DNA from: Ciborinia camelliae
Lineage: Eukaryota; Ascomycota; Leotiomycetes; Helotiales; Sclerotiniaceae
Direction: 5' to 3'
Assembly (NCBI GenBank): GCA_025890175.1
Contig: JANPYM010000010.1
Location: 1,270,427 to 1,334,426 of the forward strand
Length of the DNA stretch: 64,000 nt
Shown here piece by piece: positions 32,401 to 44,053 of the stretch. Position 1 is the stretch's first letter. Each line of letters starts with the position of its first letter. Made by a program: the position numbers and the translations under genes. A model generated the notes under the pieces. It was not told the DNA's origin. It did no database searches and saw only the letters and a list, made by a program, of their open reading frames with translations.

Positions 32401-35354
32401 GAGCAAGATTGATGATCTTCCTTTCTACTGCATTGGTTTCAAATCGGCCGCTCCTGAGTACACTCTCCGCACACGTATCTGGGCCTCTTTGAGAGCACAA
32501 ACTCTTTACCGCACGATCTCTGGTTTCATGAATTATAGTCGTGCTATCAAACTTCTATATCGTGTCGAGAATCCTGAGGTAGTCCAAATGTTTGGTGGTA
32601 ACTCTGACAAGCTCGAACGCGAACTTGAGCGCATGGCCCGTCGCAAATTCAAGCTCTGTGTTTCTATGCAACGTTATGCCAAATTCAAGAAGGAAGAGAT
32701 GGAGAACACCGAATTCCTCCTTCGTGCCTATCCTGATCTTCAAATTGCGTACTTGGACGAAGAAGCTCCTCTTGCTGAAGGCGAAGAGCCACGCCTTTAC
32801 TCTGCTCTCATTGACGGTCACTCCGAGATCATGGAAAATGGAATGCGCAGACCCAAATTCCGTATCCAACTTTCTGGTAACCCAATTCTTGGTGATGGAA
32901 AATCTGACAACCAAAATCATGCAATTATCTTCTATCGTGGCGAGTATATCCAACTTATTGATGCCAATCAGGACAACTATTTGGAAGAATGCTTGAAGAT
33001 TCGAAGTGTTTTGGCGGAGTTCGAGGAAATGACTACTGAAAACGTCTCTCCATACACGCCTGGTGTTTCCAACCCCAAGGTCGCCCCTGTCGCTATTCTC
33101 GGTGCTCGTGAATACATTTTCTCTGAGAATATCGGTATTTTGGGAGATGTCGCCGCTGGAAAGGAACAAACATTCGGTACACTTTTTGCACGTACTCTTG
33201 CTGCCATTGGTGGTAAGCTTCACTATGGACATCCTGATTTCTTGAATGGTATCTTCATGACCACTAGAGGTGGTGTTTCCAAAGCTCAAAAAGGTCTTCA
33301 TCTTAACGAGGATATTTATGCTGGTATGACTGCCCTCCTTCGTGGAGGTCGCATCAAGCATTGCGAGTACTATCAGTGCGGTAAAGGTCGTGATCTTGGT
33401 TTTGGTTCAATTCTCAATTTCACCACAAAGATTGGAACTGGTATGGGTGAACAAATGCTTTCGCGAGAGTACTATTACCTCGGTACCCAACTGCCTATCG
33501 ATCGCTTCTTGTCCTTCTACTACGCCCATCCTGGTTTCCATTTGAACAACATGTTCATTATGTTGTCTGTCAACTTGTTCATGATCTGCTTGATCAATTT
33601 GGGAGCCCTCAGAAACCAGGTCATTGAGTGTAAATACAACACTAACGTCCCCATTACCGATCCGCTCTACCCAACTGGTTGTAACAACATCATACCTATC
33701 ACCAACTGGGTCTACCGTTGCGTTATCTCAATTTTCATCGTGTTCTTCATTTCTTTCGTGCCTTTGACAGTACAGGAATTGACAGAACGTGGTTTCTGGC
33801 GTGCGGCTACCCGTCTCGGAAAGCAATTCTGCTCTTTGTCACCCTTCTTCGAGGTGTTCGTTTGTCAGATTTATGCCAACGCTGTCCAGCAAGATCTTTC
33901 ATTCGGTGGTGCCAGATATATCGGAACCGGTCGTGGTTTTGCTACTGCTCGTATCCCCTTCGGTATTCTCTTTTCTAGATTCGCCGGTCCATCCATTTAT
34001 CTGGGAGCTAGATTGCTCATGATGTTGTTATTTGCAACCATCACCGTCTGGCAGGCTGCATTGGTCTACTTCTGGGTTACTCTTCTGGCTTTGTGCATTT
34101 CCCCATTCTTGTACAATCCTCATCAATTTGCTTGGAACGACTTCTTCATTGACTACAGAGACTATCTGAGGTGGCTATCCCGTGGAAATTCTCTTTCTCA
34201 CGCATCGAGTTGGATTGCTTTCTGCCGTCTCTCTCGTACCAGAATCACAGGTTACAAACGCAAGATTCTCGGAGACCCATCGGCGAAGATGTCGGGAGAT
34301 ACTGCACGTGCCACGTTTTCTAACCTTTTCTTCGGAGAAATCGTTGGACCTCTCATGATTGTTGCTCTCACCTTGATTCCATATCTCTTCATTAACGCCC
34401 AGACTGGTGTCATTGCAGAAAACAATAACGGCGTCGCACCCACAGCCACTAACGCCCTCATCCGTGTTGGCATTGTAGCTCTAGCTCCTATTGCAGTGAA
34501 CGCTGGTGTCTTGGCTGTAATGTTTAGCATGGCTTGTTGTATGGGACCCATTCTTGGTATGTGCTGCAAAAAATTCGGATCAGTTCTCGCCGCTATTGCA
34601 CATGCTATCGCCGTTATTATGTGCCTGGTATTCTTCGAGGTCATGTTCTTCTTGGAAGGATTTAACTTCGCCAAAACTTTGTTGGGAATGATTGCCTCCG
34701 CCGCCATCCAAAGGTTTACCTACAAGCTCATCATCAGTTTAGCTCTGACCAGAGAATTGAAGACCGATACATCTAACATTGCTTTCTGGACTGGTAAATG
34801 GTATTCCATGGGTTGGCACTCGGTTTCTCAACCTGGTCGCGAATTCCTTTGTAAGATTACGGAGCTTGGAATGTTTGCTGGTGACTTTGTTCTTGGTCAT
34901 CTCATTCTTTTCATCATGCTTCCCATCATCGCCATCCCTCAGATCGACAAGCTTCATTCTGTAATGCTCTTCTGGCTTCGTCCCAGGTATGTTTAACTCT
35001 CTCCCATCGAAGTCCACGATTGTTTGCTAACTTTCTCTTAGTCGACAAATCCGCCCTCCAATTTACTCGTTGAAGCAATCCAAATTACGAAAGAGACGTG
35101 TCTGGCGATATGCCATCGTCTACTTTACCCTATTCATTGTCTTCCTCGCGTTGTTGGTAGGCCCACTTGTTGTTGGCAAGTCGCTTTTGAGCGATAGCTT
35201 GAAGAAAGCTATTCCAATGAAGCTCTTACAACCCACTGGCCAGGACAACAACGACACTCAAGGTTACAACCAAACCGGTACTGGTTGCGCAACTTGTTCT
35301 AGTGCTAGTGCTACCTCAAGTTCCACCGCCGCTGCCAGGGTTCGATTGTTCTAA
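29451..35354 (+). CDS. 1,3-beta-D-glucan synthase catalytic subunit (Fks1)
   Basis: Plasma-membrane enzyme (GT48) polymerising UDP-glucose into wall beta-1,3-glucan; target of echinocandins. Three exons, 29451-29632, 29686-34986 and 35042-35354, give 1931 residues, within the family range. The first 120 residues are Gly/Gln/Tyr-rich ([16 protein letters not shown]). The Fks1_dom1 region is near 350-460 ([20 protein letters not shown]). A first membrane cluster runs about 480-720, a central cytosolic domain about 760-1340 ([51 protein letters not shown]) and a second cluster follows to the C-terminus. Hot-spot 1 reads FLTLSFRDP at about 690-698, the susceptible-type sequence. Hot-spot 2 reads [10 protein letters not shown] at about 1401-1410, which differs from the usual DW[IV]RR. 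The third exon adds [19 protein letters not shown] and a last hydrophobic helix. Confidence 0.97.
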
Positions 35355-36233
35355 ACTTCGACACTGTATAGATGGCTTTTGGGGCTGTAATATAGAATGG
35401 GATGGTATGCAGTACATTAAAATGATCTTTGGAATGGATGCGTGGCCATCGTCACTTATGGGGTGTTTTTCAACTTTGAGTTTGGGTGTTTGCATGGTAC
35501 ACGGCTTTAGATATTTGTTTTCTGTTTCTTTTTCCTCCTTTGCTGTTCCATAATGACCCGAATGCAATACTGGATGCTCAGGCTTTAAACACCTAGCATC
35601 CAAATTACGGCTGTAATATGTCCTACCAGCGCAAAGATAATACAGAGTCTTTACAATGAATATGAGTAAATTTTTGGTTATTCAATCTCTTCCAATGAAT
35701 AAATGAAAACTGTGACACGAATTTTAACTTATCCATACAATGCTAGCCTATTCCAGTTGAGTGAAACGAAAGAACTATGACTTGCCTCCTTTTTCCTTCT
35801 AGAAAATGGCATGAATTTCACTAGCTTGCTAATTTTTCCTATATCTATTGTTTCAATTCGCGATCACACCACATCACTTGTTTCCCATTCCCAATCATAA
35901 TATATATACAATTCTTGACTACCTAGATATGATAGATAGCATCTTTTATCTATGCAAATAACTTGTTGGTATATCATATATCCATATACCTTACCTTTAT
36001 CTATCTTAAGCAAGCTTGTGCCGCTGTACACTCAAATTCTCGGACATTTGATTACGCGAAGCCGATGCCAGGTCGCGACAACCATCATTAAACAAGCCAG
36101 CACTTTTTTGCAACAGCACTTCTGTTGAGCGGAAACGGGAGCCCCTTCTACCAGTCATCCATTTCTCCTATATCTACTTCTCTTCTTTTCATACCGCACA
36201 CCCCGATTGCCCTTTACTCTCAAGTTGGTCAAT
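35355..36233. other. Intergenic: Fks1 3' side and LCB1 promoter
   Basis: An 879-bp spacer between two plus-strand genes. It is AT-rich, with a T-rich tract near 35517-35535 (plausible 3' UTR of Fks1) and pyrimidine-rich DNA at 36150-36190 just ahead of the LCB1 start. I see no other feature. Confidence 0.45.
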
Positions 36234-38037
36234 ATGGACCTTCAGGATATTCAATCGTACATGGTCTCGTCCATGAACGAGATCACATCGACCTTTCAAA
36301 AGGTGCCTGGCTCGGCCATGCTCATCCGCTATATTCAATCAAGTTATCAGGATGATCCAGTCAGATCGGTTATTGAATTGGTTCTGGTTATTTTCTTCAT
36401 CAGATATTTGTTGGCCCCGAGTTATGTGACGCATAATAATAATTTTGTCCAATTGACTGAGGAGGTGAGCGACTTTGCATCCGGAAATTGGTCTGCGACT
36501 TGAAATCATGGAGACTGACATGTGAATTGCTAGGAAATTGATGATTTGGTGGATGAATGGCAACCAGAGCCATTGGTTTCAAAGATGACTCCTTTCGAGG
36601 AGGCGGACAGTGAAAAAACGCCTATTATCGTTGGGTGAGTTTGACTTCCTGACCCGTCGCCATACTACTTACTACGCAGTGTGCTAACAAAAAGAAGACC
36701 TACAGGTCCAAAATCTAAACTCTCGAACGGTCGAACGGTAACAAATCTCGCATCTTACAATTTCTACAACTTCGTTGGCAACGAGCAAGTCAAAGAAAAG
36801 GCCATCCAAACTCTCCGGACTTATGGCGTAGGACCTTGCGGACCCCCTCAATTTTACGGCACTCAAGATGTACACATGAAAACTGAAGCGGATATTGCAT
36901 CATGTTTGGGAACCGAAGGGTGTATTGTCTATGCGCATGCATTTTCTACGATTTCCAGTGTGATTCCGGCATTTTGTAAAAGAGGTGATATTATTGTGGC
37001 GGATCGAGCAAGCAATTATTCTATCAGAAAGGGTCTGCAGATTTCTAGAAGTACGGTCAAATATTTTGAACATAATAATATGGAAGATTTAGAGAGGGTA
37101 CTACAGAAAGTGGTCAAGGAACAAGCCAAGAGACCGTTGACTAGAAGGTTCATTGTTACAGAGGGGTTGTCAGAAACTGTGGGCGATTGCGTGGATTTGC
37201 CTAAGCTGGTAAGTTTTCATAACTATATCCCAATGGCAATGCGCATAGCTAACAAAGTATTAGATTGAGCTCAAACGCCGCTATAAATTCCGCCTCATGC
37301 TAGACGAAACGTGGTCCTTTGGAGTTCTTGGTAGAACTGGTCGCGGTCTTACGGAAGCACAGAATGTGGATGCGTCACAAATTGATATGTTGATTGGATC
37401 ATTAGCCGGACCTCTATGTGCCGGCGGTGGATTCTGTGCAGGCTCAAACGATGTGGTAGAACATCAACGTATCACGGCTGCTTCCTACACTTTCTCTGCG
37501 GCTTTACCGGCTATGTTGGCTACTACCGCTAGCGAAACGCTCAACATGCTACACACCAACCCCGAGGTTTTGGTACAATGCAGAGAGAATATTAAGGCAA
37601 TGAGGGCTCAGCTTGACCCAAGAAGTGATTGGGTTCACTGCACCAGCGCCATTGAAAATCCTGTTATGCTACTTGTTCTCAAGCAAGACATTATCAATTC
37701 CAGACGTTTAAGCACTGATGAACAAGAACGAATCATGCAGGAATGTGTCGACGAGGTAAGCACTTCTTTTCACGCCTGACTTTTTGTTCCGTCAAACTAA
37801 CATAATCTTCAGTCTCTCGCAAATGGAGTCCTTATAACTAGACTCAAAAGTATGCCAGTCTACTCAGGTAGTAATGGCAAAGACGAAGAGTGGAAATTAC
37901 AACCAGCTCTTAAAGTATGTATCACGACTGGACTTTCGAAAAAGGAGATTGAGAAGGCTGGGGTAGTTATTAGACATGCCATTACGAAAGTTTTGACGAG
38001 AAAGACGAGCAGTAAGTTGGCTTTACCGATGGCTTAG
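36234..38037 (+). CDS. Serine palmitoyltransferase subunit 1 (Lcb1)
   Basis: Non-catalytic partner of Lcb2 in the ER enzyme that condenses serine with palmitoyl-CoA, the first step of sphingolipid synthesis. Five exons, 36234-36464, 36534-36634, 36695-37208 (or 36698 start), 37264-37755 and 37813-38037, give 520 or 519 residues. A single hydrophobic segment near residues 45-64 (VIELVLVIFFIRYLLAPSYV) anchors the N-terminus. The fold-type I aminotransferase-like body has NLASYNFYNFVG, YGVGPCGPPQFYGT and LDETWSFGVLGRTGRG. The catalytic PLP-lysine motif of Lcb2 is absent, as expected for Lcb1. The acceptor of exon 3 is a tandem AAGAAG, so one Arg (before PTGPKSK) may be optional. The start follows the MDLQDIQSYMVSS context, and no upstream in-frame ATG fits better. 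Confidence 0.93.
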
Positions 38038-41000
38038 ATTTTTGTTTCTTGATACCCTGTGATGAGGCAGGGTGTTTCTTTATTTACATGATAGATGATG
38101 GATGACGAATGGATAGGAACTTTTTGGTTTTAGCGGTGGGAGGAAGGGGGAGGGGGATGGTGATAAGGATGAGAAGAGGGGGAGGGCTATAATGTATAAT
38201 ACTGAGGGATGTACATTGTTATGGGAATTGATATGGATATGAATATATATATATATTATTATGAAAGAGTATGTTGATACAGCGATGGGTTCATTCCAAA
38301 CCCAAACTTTAATTAACAACTTGTTGACCACTACAAGTAAGTAGTCATTTGATACAGTTGGGTAGATACCTATTTGGGGATATATGGGCTGTTAAAGTTT
38401 GGGATAGGATGAGATTGGATGGGATGAATACCCCTCACGAGATTTTGAATGTTAAGTGGTTACTCCGTAGGTACGTAGTATGTAGTATGTATAACGTATT
38501 ATGTTTTCACGCGGTGATGTAATGTAATACGTGGGTGATATTATAGGTATAGTGTAAACGTTGAGTGTTCAGGTAGAGGGGTTGTGAGGTATAGTAGGCT
38601 AGACTAGTCGTGAGGGGATGGTTTTGGTGTACTGAAAGAATCCTGAAGGGATGATGATATTTTTAAAGATACCTACGGAGGATTGGAAATCTGGCGATCT
38701 AGTGATCTATATATATACATTATGGTACGGTATTAGATGGGAAGATTATATTACTAGGTCCTGACTGGTATCTGGTATACTTTGGGTAGGTTATCCTTGG
38801 GTAACTTGTAGATGTTTAGACTCCAGAGATTACTAATATACGGATTGCATGGACTCATAGAGGAGGTAGAAATGCATGAAGGGGTTCTTTGATGAAGATG
38901 GTAAGGTTAATAGTAATGGGTCTTTGGGTGCCGGTAGATGATTTTGATTTTATAGATCGGGGAAAAAAGAGTTCTGTAAATTAGCATTAAATGCAATGGG
39001 AAATGTCAATAGTGCAAAGGTTATTTGATTGTTTATTTGATTTGACCTACCTACCTATCAAGGTATAACTCGAACCTCAATTTTCATTTTAATCAATTTA
39101 AAAATTCCCAAATTTGCTTGGGGGTCATTTTAGATTTAATTTGTGAAGATACAGTAAGTAGGTCGGTACCTATCGAGGCATACAGCATAAGCGAATATGT
39201 ATGCTAGCTATCATTGATTGATATTTGGGCCGCAAGAACGAACTACGGTACTACTGCCGACCGACGAACTATTGACTCAGAAATAACCTCGAGGTATATT
39301 CATAAGATCTAAGATCTACATAGATATTGTCTACGTATCCTTCTGACTTTTTCTGTCTTCACCGTCTTCGTCTTGAACTTCTAGAATATTAAAGAGGGAA
39401 AAAAAGAGGTGGAGGTGTATTGTGATTCGTGAATGGAAGGACTACAGTCTACATACAGCTGTCATATTGATGCAGGTACCGATCCACCCAGCTAATGATA
39501 ATCCGATGGTACCTGGAGAGTGTAACGGAAGTCGGTCGAGTCTGGAATACTTGGCGCCTCGTGGCTTGTAAGTTGTAAGTTGTAACGGGTATGTCCGGTT
39601 GGTACGGTAGGTGTTTCTTCTTTTCTTTGTACATAGTACAGGAGGTAAGTACACTTTGATAAGTTGAATTAAATTGAACTCGGAGAATTCATATACACAT
39701 ACGAGATATCGCATACTCACCTTCTCAATCGATAGCGTCGTAATTCAAAGTTCATGGGATCACCATTGGCATTTGGCTATGAGGACATCTGGGCAGTTTG
39801 ATGGATTGATTTGCACAATTGAACATTGGCGATTCAGATGGCACAACAAATCCTCCGAGTCGGATGATGCATCGTGGCGAGGTCTCACAGGAGTCTCACT
39901 CTCACTCTCCCTAGGTACTCTCTGACTCTCACGATTCATAACTGAAAAGCTTAGGGGTTTTTTTGCGAGTCTGGTAATGGTTATCCAATCGGAGTTACGT
40001 TGTAGGGATTTCTGCAGCCCTGTCTATCCTGTGACCTGTCCAGTATCTGTACCTGGCAGGCTACTTGTACCTGACTAGTGACTACCTATTAGGTACTCTA
40101 GGTGCCGTCGTACCGAGTCCCGACCGAGGCCAGCATTGGGATATTTATTACCTTATCTCGGTCGGTGATTGTGCCATTGTGGTGACCACTGAACCACTGG
40201 TGAGGGAATCAGAGGGATTGATCCAATCCAATAGGTCATAGCCTCATAGGTGGTCGGCGGGAGCGATTCAGGGCTTAGGCGAGGTGAAGGGGTGGACATT
40301 AAATTAAAGGACTGCGTAAATCCCGGGCATTTTTCGAGGATAAGTCAAGGGGAGTTGAGTAGAATCTGATGGATGCGTTCCACTTCCACATCTTATTTTA
40401 CAGTATTACTGTTGTTTTTTTGAAGGTTGTGAACTTGTTCAGTTCGAACGAATTGAGCGAAAAGATTCACAACTTGATATGCGCCCTGGCTCAGCCGGGT
40501 TGGGGGGGTAAAAGTATGAATTCGACCTTGGAAGGAATATGTATTTCTGTCCTATGCGAGTGAGTTGGTACTATCTATTACTTACTCCTACTGTTCAGTG
40601 TTCATGCAGCATTTGAGTAAAATACAGTCAGTCAGTTGTAAGATTACCAAGGTTACCAAGATCCATTCCCAAGATAACCTATAGGTACCTCCAGCTAGAC
40701 TGAGATCAGAAATGCTAAAACCCCGGGCCTTGTTTCCTCGGGTGGTCCTACAGTAGGTACAGACTTGTACAGTACCAGACACTTACCTACTAGGTACCTA
40801 GATAGTTAGCAATATTCATTTCATTTTATTTCATCTCATTTCATCTCATTTCATCTCATCTCATTTCAATTGCATTCATTTATGGATGTACAGTACAGTA
40901 TTTTCAATTGACCAAAAAGTACATTTTGGTTTAATAGTTTTATATGATTGATTATCATTATATGAGCCAATAAACCATGAAGTCAGGATGAACCCATTTG

Positions 41001-42294
41001 AGGACCTCTACGCCATCGAATTTGGAGTCATGCTCTTTTATAAGTTTACCCGTTTACCGGTGAACTGTTCACCGCCTGGGCACTTACAAATTTATACCAA
41101 GGCAACGGCAATAGACTTCTTGATCTTCAAGGGTACCTGGGTAGGGAAATGGGTAGATTGATAAAATACATTTTTATATATTATATATTATACATTATAC
41201 ATTTAACATTATACCTTGATTATCCCTTGATCATACTTTCATTATACCTTTGGGTACTTTCCTTTTCTATTATTCCATGCTGGAATAGAATAGGTCATCT
41301 CATCTTATCTCATCAAATCAAATCAAATCATTTTTTTTCTTCTTCGTTTCGTTTCGTTTCATTTCATTTCGTTATCACAGACGGGATTCCCAGGTCACTC
41401 CCTCCTCACCCTTGTTTGGAAAGAGGTCACTTGGATCTTTTTCTGATCCTTCCGTTTCTTGTCTTCTCTTTCCTTTCCCTCAGCAATCAGAAGTCAGGGC
41501 CTCAGACCCTCAGTACTTTCCCTTCCAAGGTTTCCTTTTCTTTCCTTTACTTTCAAATGTTATTTCACTTCACCTCACTTGTGAACCCAAACTTTAAATT
41601 GGAGAGAATATTATCATGGACCAATGAGAAGTGGTTGTGTGTGTCTGGCCCTAGTATCAGTATTCGCACTAGTACCAGTTAAGTAAACAAAGCTGACCCT
41701 CTCAACATCAACAATACCATCAACAATAATAATAATAATATCATCGTCAGTTCCTTCTCTAAGTTCACTTATACTTTCATTGCCTACAATTCTCCACCAT
41801 CATTACAACCAGTTCATCAGAATTTGGATTTGGTTTTCTTGGAAATACGAATTGATCTTCGTTTTCTTTCACCTTCCTTCCAATATAAACACTCACCACT
41901 CACTACTCACTGCTCACTCTCACTCACTCACTCCCTCACCCACACACGTACTTGTATATACACATCACATACATACAACTCGACGATTGAGATTCACTCA
42001 AGAGTCATCCGTTCCTTTTTATATTTCTTGGACCTGCCCACCTCTTGTCTTTCACCAAAGAAATCCCGAATCCTAATCGAAATTTAAAATTGCAAAATTG
42101 CCGCGCATCTTTTGCTTCCATTTGCCCAATACACCGGCCATTTACAAACCAACTTCTATCATTGATTCCTCAATCACTCATTCCCAAAAAACTACCAACA
42201 TTCCTTGTGGTTGTTTAGTGCCCAATTGAAACTCACCCTTGGCGACGCCCTCATTCTTCGATCGAATCTACATTTCAACGACCTCGACATCTAG
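38038..42294. other. Long intergenic region upstream of the GH17 gene
   Basis: A 4.3-kb interval between two plus-strand genes. It contains many TACCTAC/GTAGGTA words, pentamer TCATT/TCATC runs at 40818-40866, pyrimidine-rich DNA at 41330-41580, AATAAT repeats near 41725-41741 and ACTCACTC repeats at 41887-41935. The longest ORF (41149-41682, 177 codons) is a pyrimidine-strand artefact, rich in Phe/Leu/Ser with no domain. Part of 41700-42294 is probably the transcribed leader of the GH17 gene. Confidence 0.5.
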
Positions 42295-42566
42295 GTTAGT
42301 CATTTCATTTCCTATTATCAATGATGGCCAACTTTTACTCTCGAGGCTTGGGAGGTCTTGACTTTAGAGAGATCAACATCGGGATCTCCCATCTCGAGGA
42401 GTTTTACTTGAACTTTCAGTCTTTCCAAAACATCTTTTCATTCTCACGACGGTTGCCTTTCTTGTTCATTCTTCTTGTTTATCTCAATGCTAACCGCTGG
42501 CCGGCCACAGAAGAATCTATTTGAACTTCTAAAACGACACATAACTTCTCTCGTTATTATTTCCAG
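42295..42566 (+). other. Predicted 5' UTR intron of the GH17 gene
   Basis: GTTAGT at 42295 follows an exon-like CATCTAG, and TTTCCAG ends at 42566, one base before the signal-peptide ATG at 42568. Removing these 272 nt also removes the in-frame upstream ATG at 42490, which would otherwise add 26 residues in front of a good signal peptide. This is inferred from splice signals. Confidence 0.5.
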
Positions 42567-42567
42567 C

Positions 42568-44053
42568 ATGAAGACTACAGCTTTGTCCCTTGCGGGGCTT
42601 TCTCTTCTCCAATTGACCTTGGCTCAACCTTTTAGTATGTGCTTGCTGGCGCAATCCTTAATAATATGATTACTAACATATTACAGACCGTCATAATGCT
42701 CACCGAGCCGCCCACGACAAGAAAGATTTGATTACACTTGTCGATGTCGTCTACGTCCAAGCCGCCGAAGTCCCAGAGGTGATCATCTATGTTGACCCTG
42801 CCGGTCACCCTCTGTCAACCACAGTTGAGTTCCCTGACTACGACGAGACTTCCTCGACAACCTCTAGATCCAGCTCATCTGTCGCAACCTCGACTTTCTC
42901 CACAACCACCACAGAACCTGCTTATATTGCCGCCGCCGCGACCACATCAGCTAAATCTTCGAGTGTACCAGTCTCCGTTCCTGTCTCTTCCACCAGCCTC
43001 CCCGCCCCAGTTGCCACTACTTCCACCAGTGTTGCTGCTCCAGTTGTCAGCCCCTCTAGCAGTGCTCCAGCTGTCAGCTCTTCTAGCACTACCCCAGTTG
43101 TCTCTGTCCCAGCTGTCTCTGTCCCAGCTGTCTCTGTCCCAGCTGTCTCTGTCCCAGCTGTCTCTGTCCCAGTTGCCTCAAGCTCTTCTACCACTTCTTC
43201 CGCTCCTGCCGCATCTACTTCCTCTGTCGCCGCATCATCCGGAGGATTTGGATTTGCCTACTCTCCTTACATGGCCAACAGCAATTGCAAAACTCAAGAC
43301 CAAGTGAACCAGGACTTCGCCGCTATCCCATCTGGATACTCTACCGTCCGTATCTATGGAACTGATTGTAATCAAGTCACTACTACTTTGGTTGCCGCCA
43401 AGAAGCATGGATTCAAGATCTTTGCTGGTGTATATGATTTCTCACAAGTCTCAGCTGAAACTCAAGCAATCGTTGATGCTGTTAATGGTGACTGGAGCAC
43501 CATCACCACCATCTCTATTGGAAACGAGTGGGTCAACAATGGAGTGACTGATGCAGCCGGTGTTGCCAAAGCCGTCGCTACTGCCAAAGCTATTCTTTCA
43601 GGCGCCGGCTACCCTGGAAAGGTTGTAGCCGTTGATACCCTCGCCGCCACTAAACTTAACCCAACTCTTTGCGAGAATGTTGATTATTGCGCTGTTAACT
43701 GCCATCCTTTCTTTGATACCAACACCGCTGCCGATGCAGCTGGTAAATTCATTAGCACTCAAATCTCCGAGTTGAGAGCCCTCTTGTCCAACCCTAATAT
43801 CGATATCGTCATCACTGAGACCGGATGGCCATCCTCTGGAACATCTCATGATCAGGCTGTCGCCTCTACCGAAGCCCAGACGACTGCAATTGCAGCTATC
43901 AAGGATGTCTTTGCTTCCAATCAATCAAACGTTTTCCTTTTCAGTACATTCAATGATTACTGGAAGGTTAACACCCCAGCTCTTTACATGGCAGAAAAAT
44001 CCTGGGGTTACCTTGGAAATTCTCCTTCCGATGTATCGGCTGGCTTGGTCTAA
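42568..44053 (+). CDS. Cell-wall glucanase-like protein, GH17 (BtgE/Scw4-type)
   Basis: Secreted GH17 protein acting on wall beta-1,3-glucan. Two exons, 42568-42634 and 42687-44053, with a 52-nt intron, give 477 residues. The signal peptide is MKTTALSLAGLSLLQLTLA. Next comes a short conserved segment (VDVVYVQAAEVPEVIIYVDP) found in BtgE-like proteins. A long Ser/Thr/Pro/Val linker then runs to about residue 210 and includes five VSVPA units from a 15-bp DNA repeat. The GH17 domain follows: GFAYSPYMANSNCKT, TVRIYGTDCNQV, SIGNEWVNNG with likely acid/base Glu303, and ITETGWPSSG with likely nucleophile Glu400. No GPI tail is evident. The linker is a probable site of O-mannosylation. Confidence 0.9.
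43100..43174 (+). repeat. In-frame 15-bp tandem repeat in the GH17 linker
   Basis: Five consecutive 15-mers (GTCTCTGTCCCAGCT, the last one differing by C-to-T at its penultimate base) encode VSVPA four times and then VSVPV. Such exact repeats change unit number easily, so the linker length probably varies among strains. Confidence 0.9.

Noticed and set aside
32555..33361. 268-codon minus-strand ORF
   Set aside because: It is antisense to the Fks1 catalytic core and is caused by the codon composition of that highly expressed gene.
41149..41682. 177-codon plus-strand ORF
   Set aside because: It is a Phe/Leu/Ser-rich translation of a pyrimidine-rich promoter stretch; there is no domain and a second frame is open in the same place.
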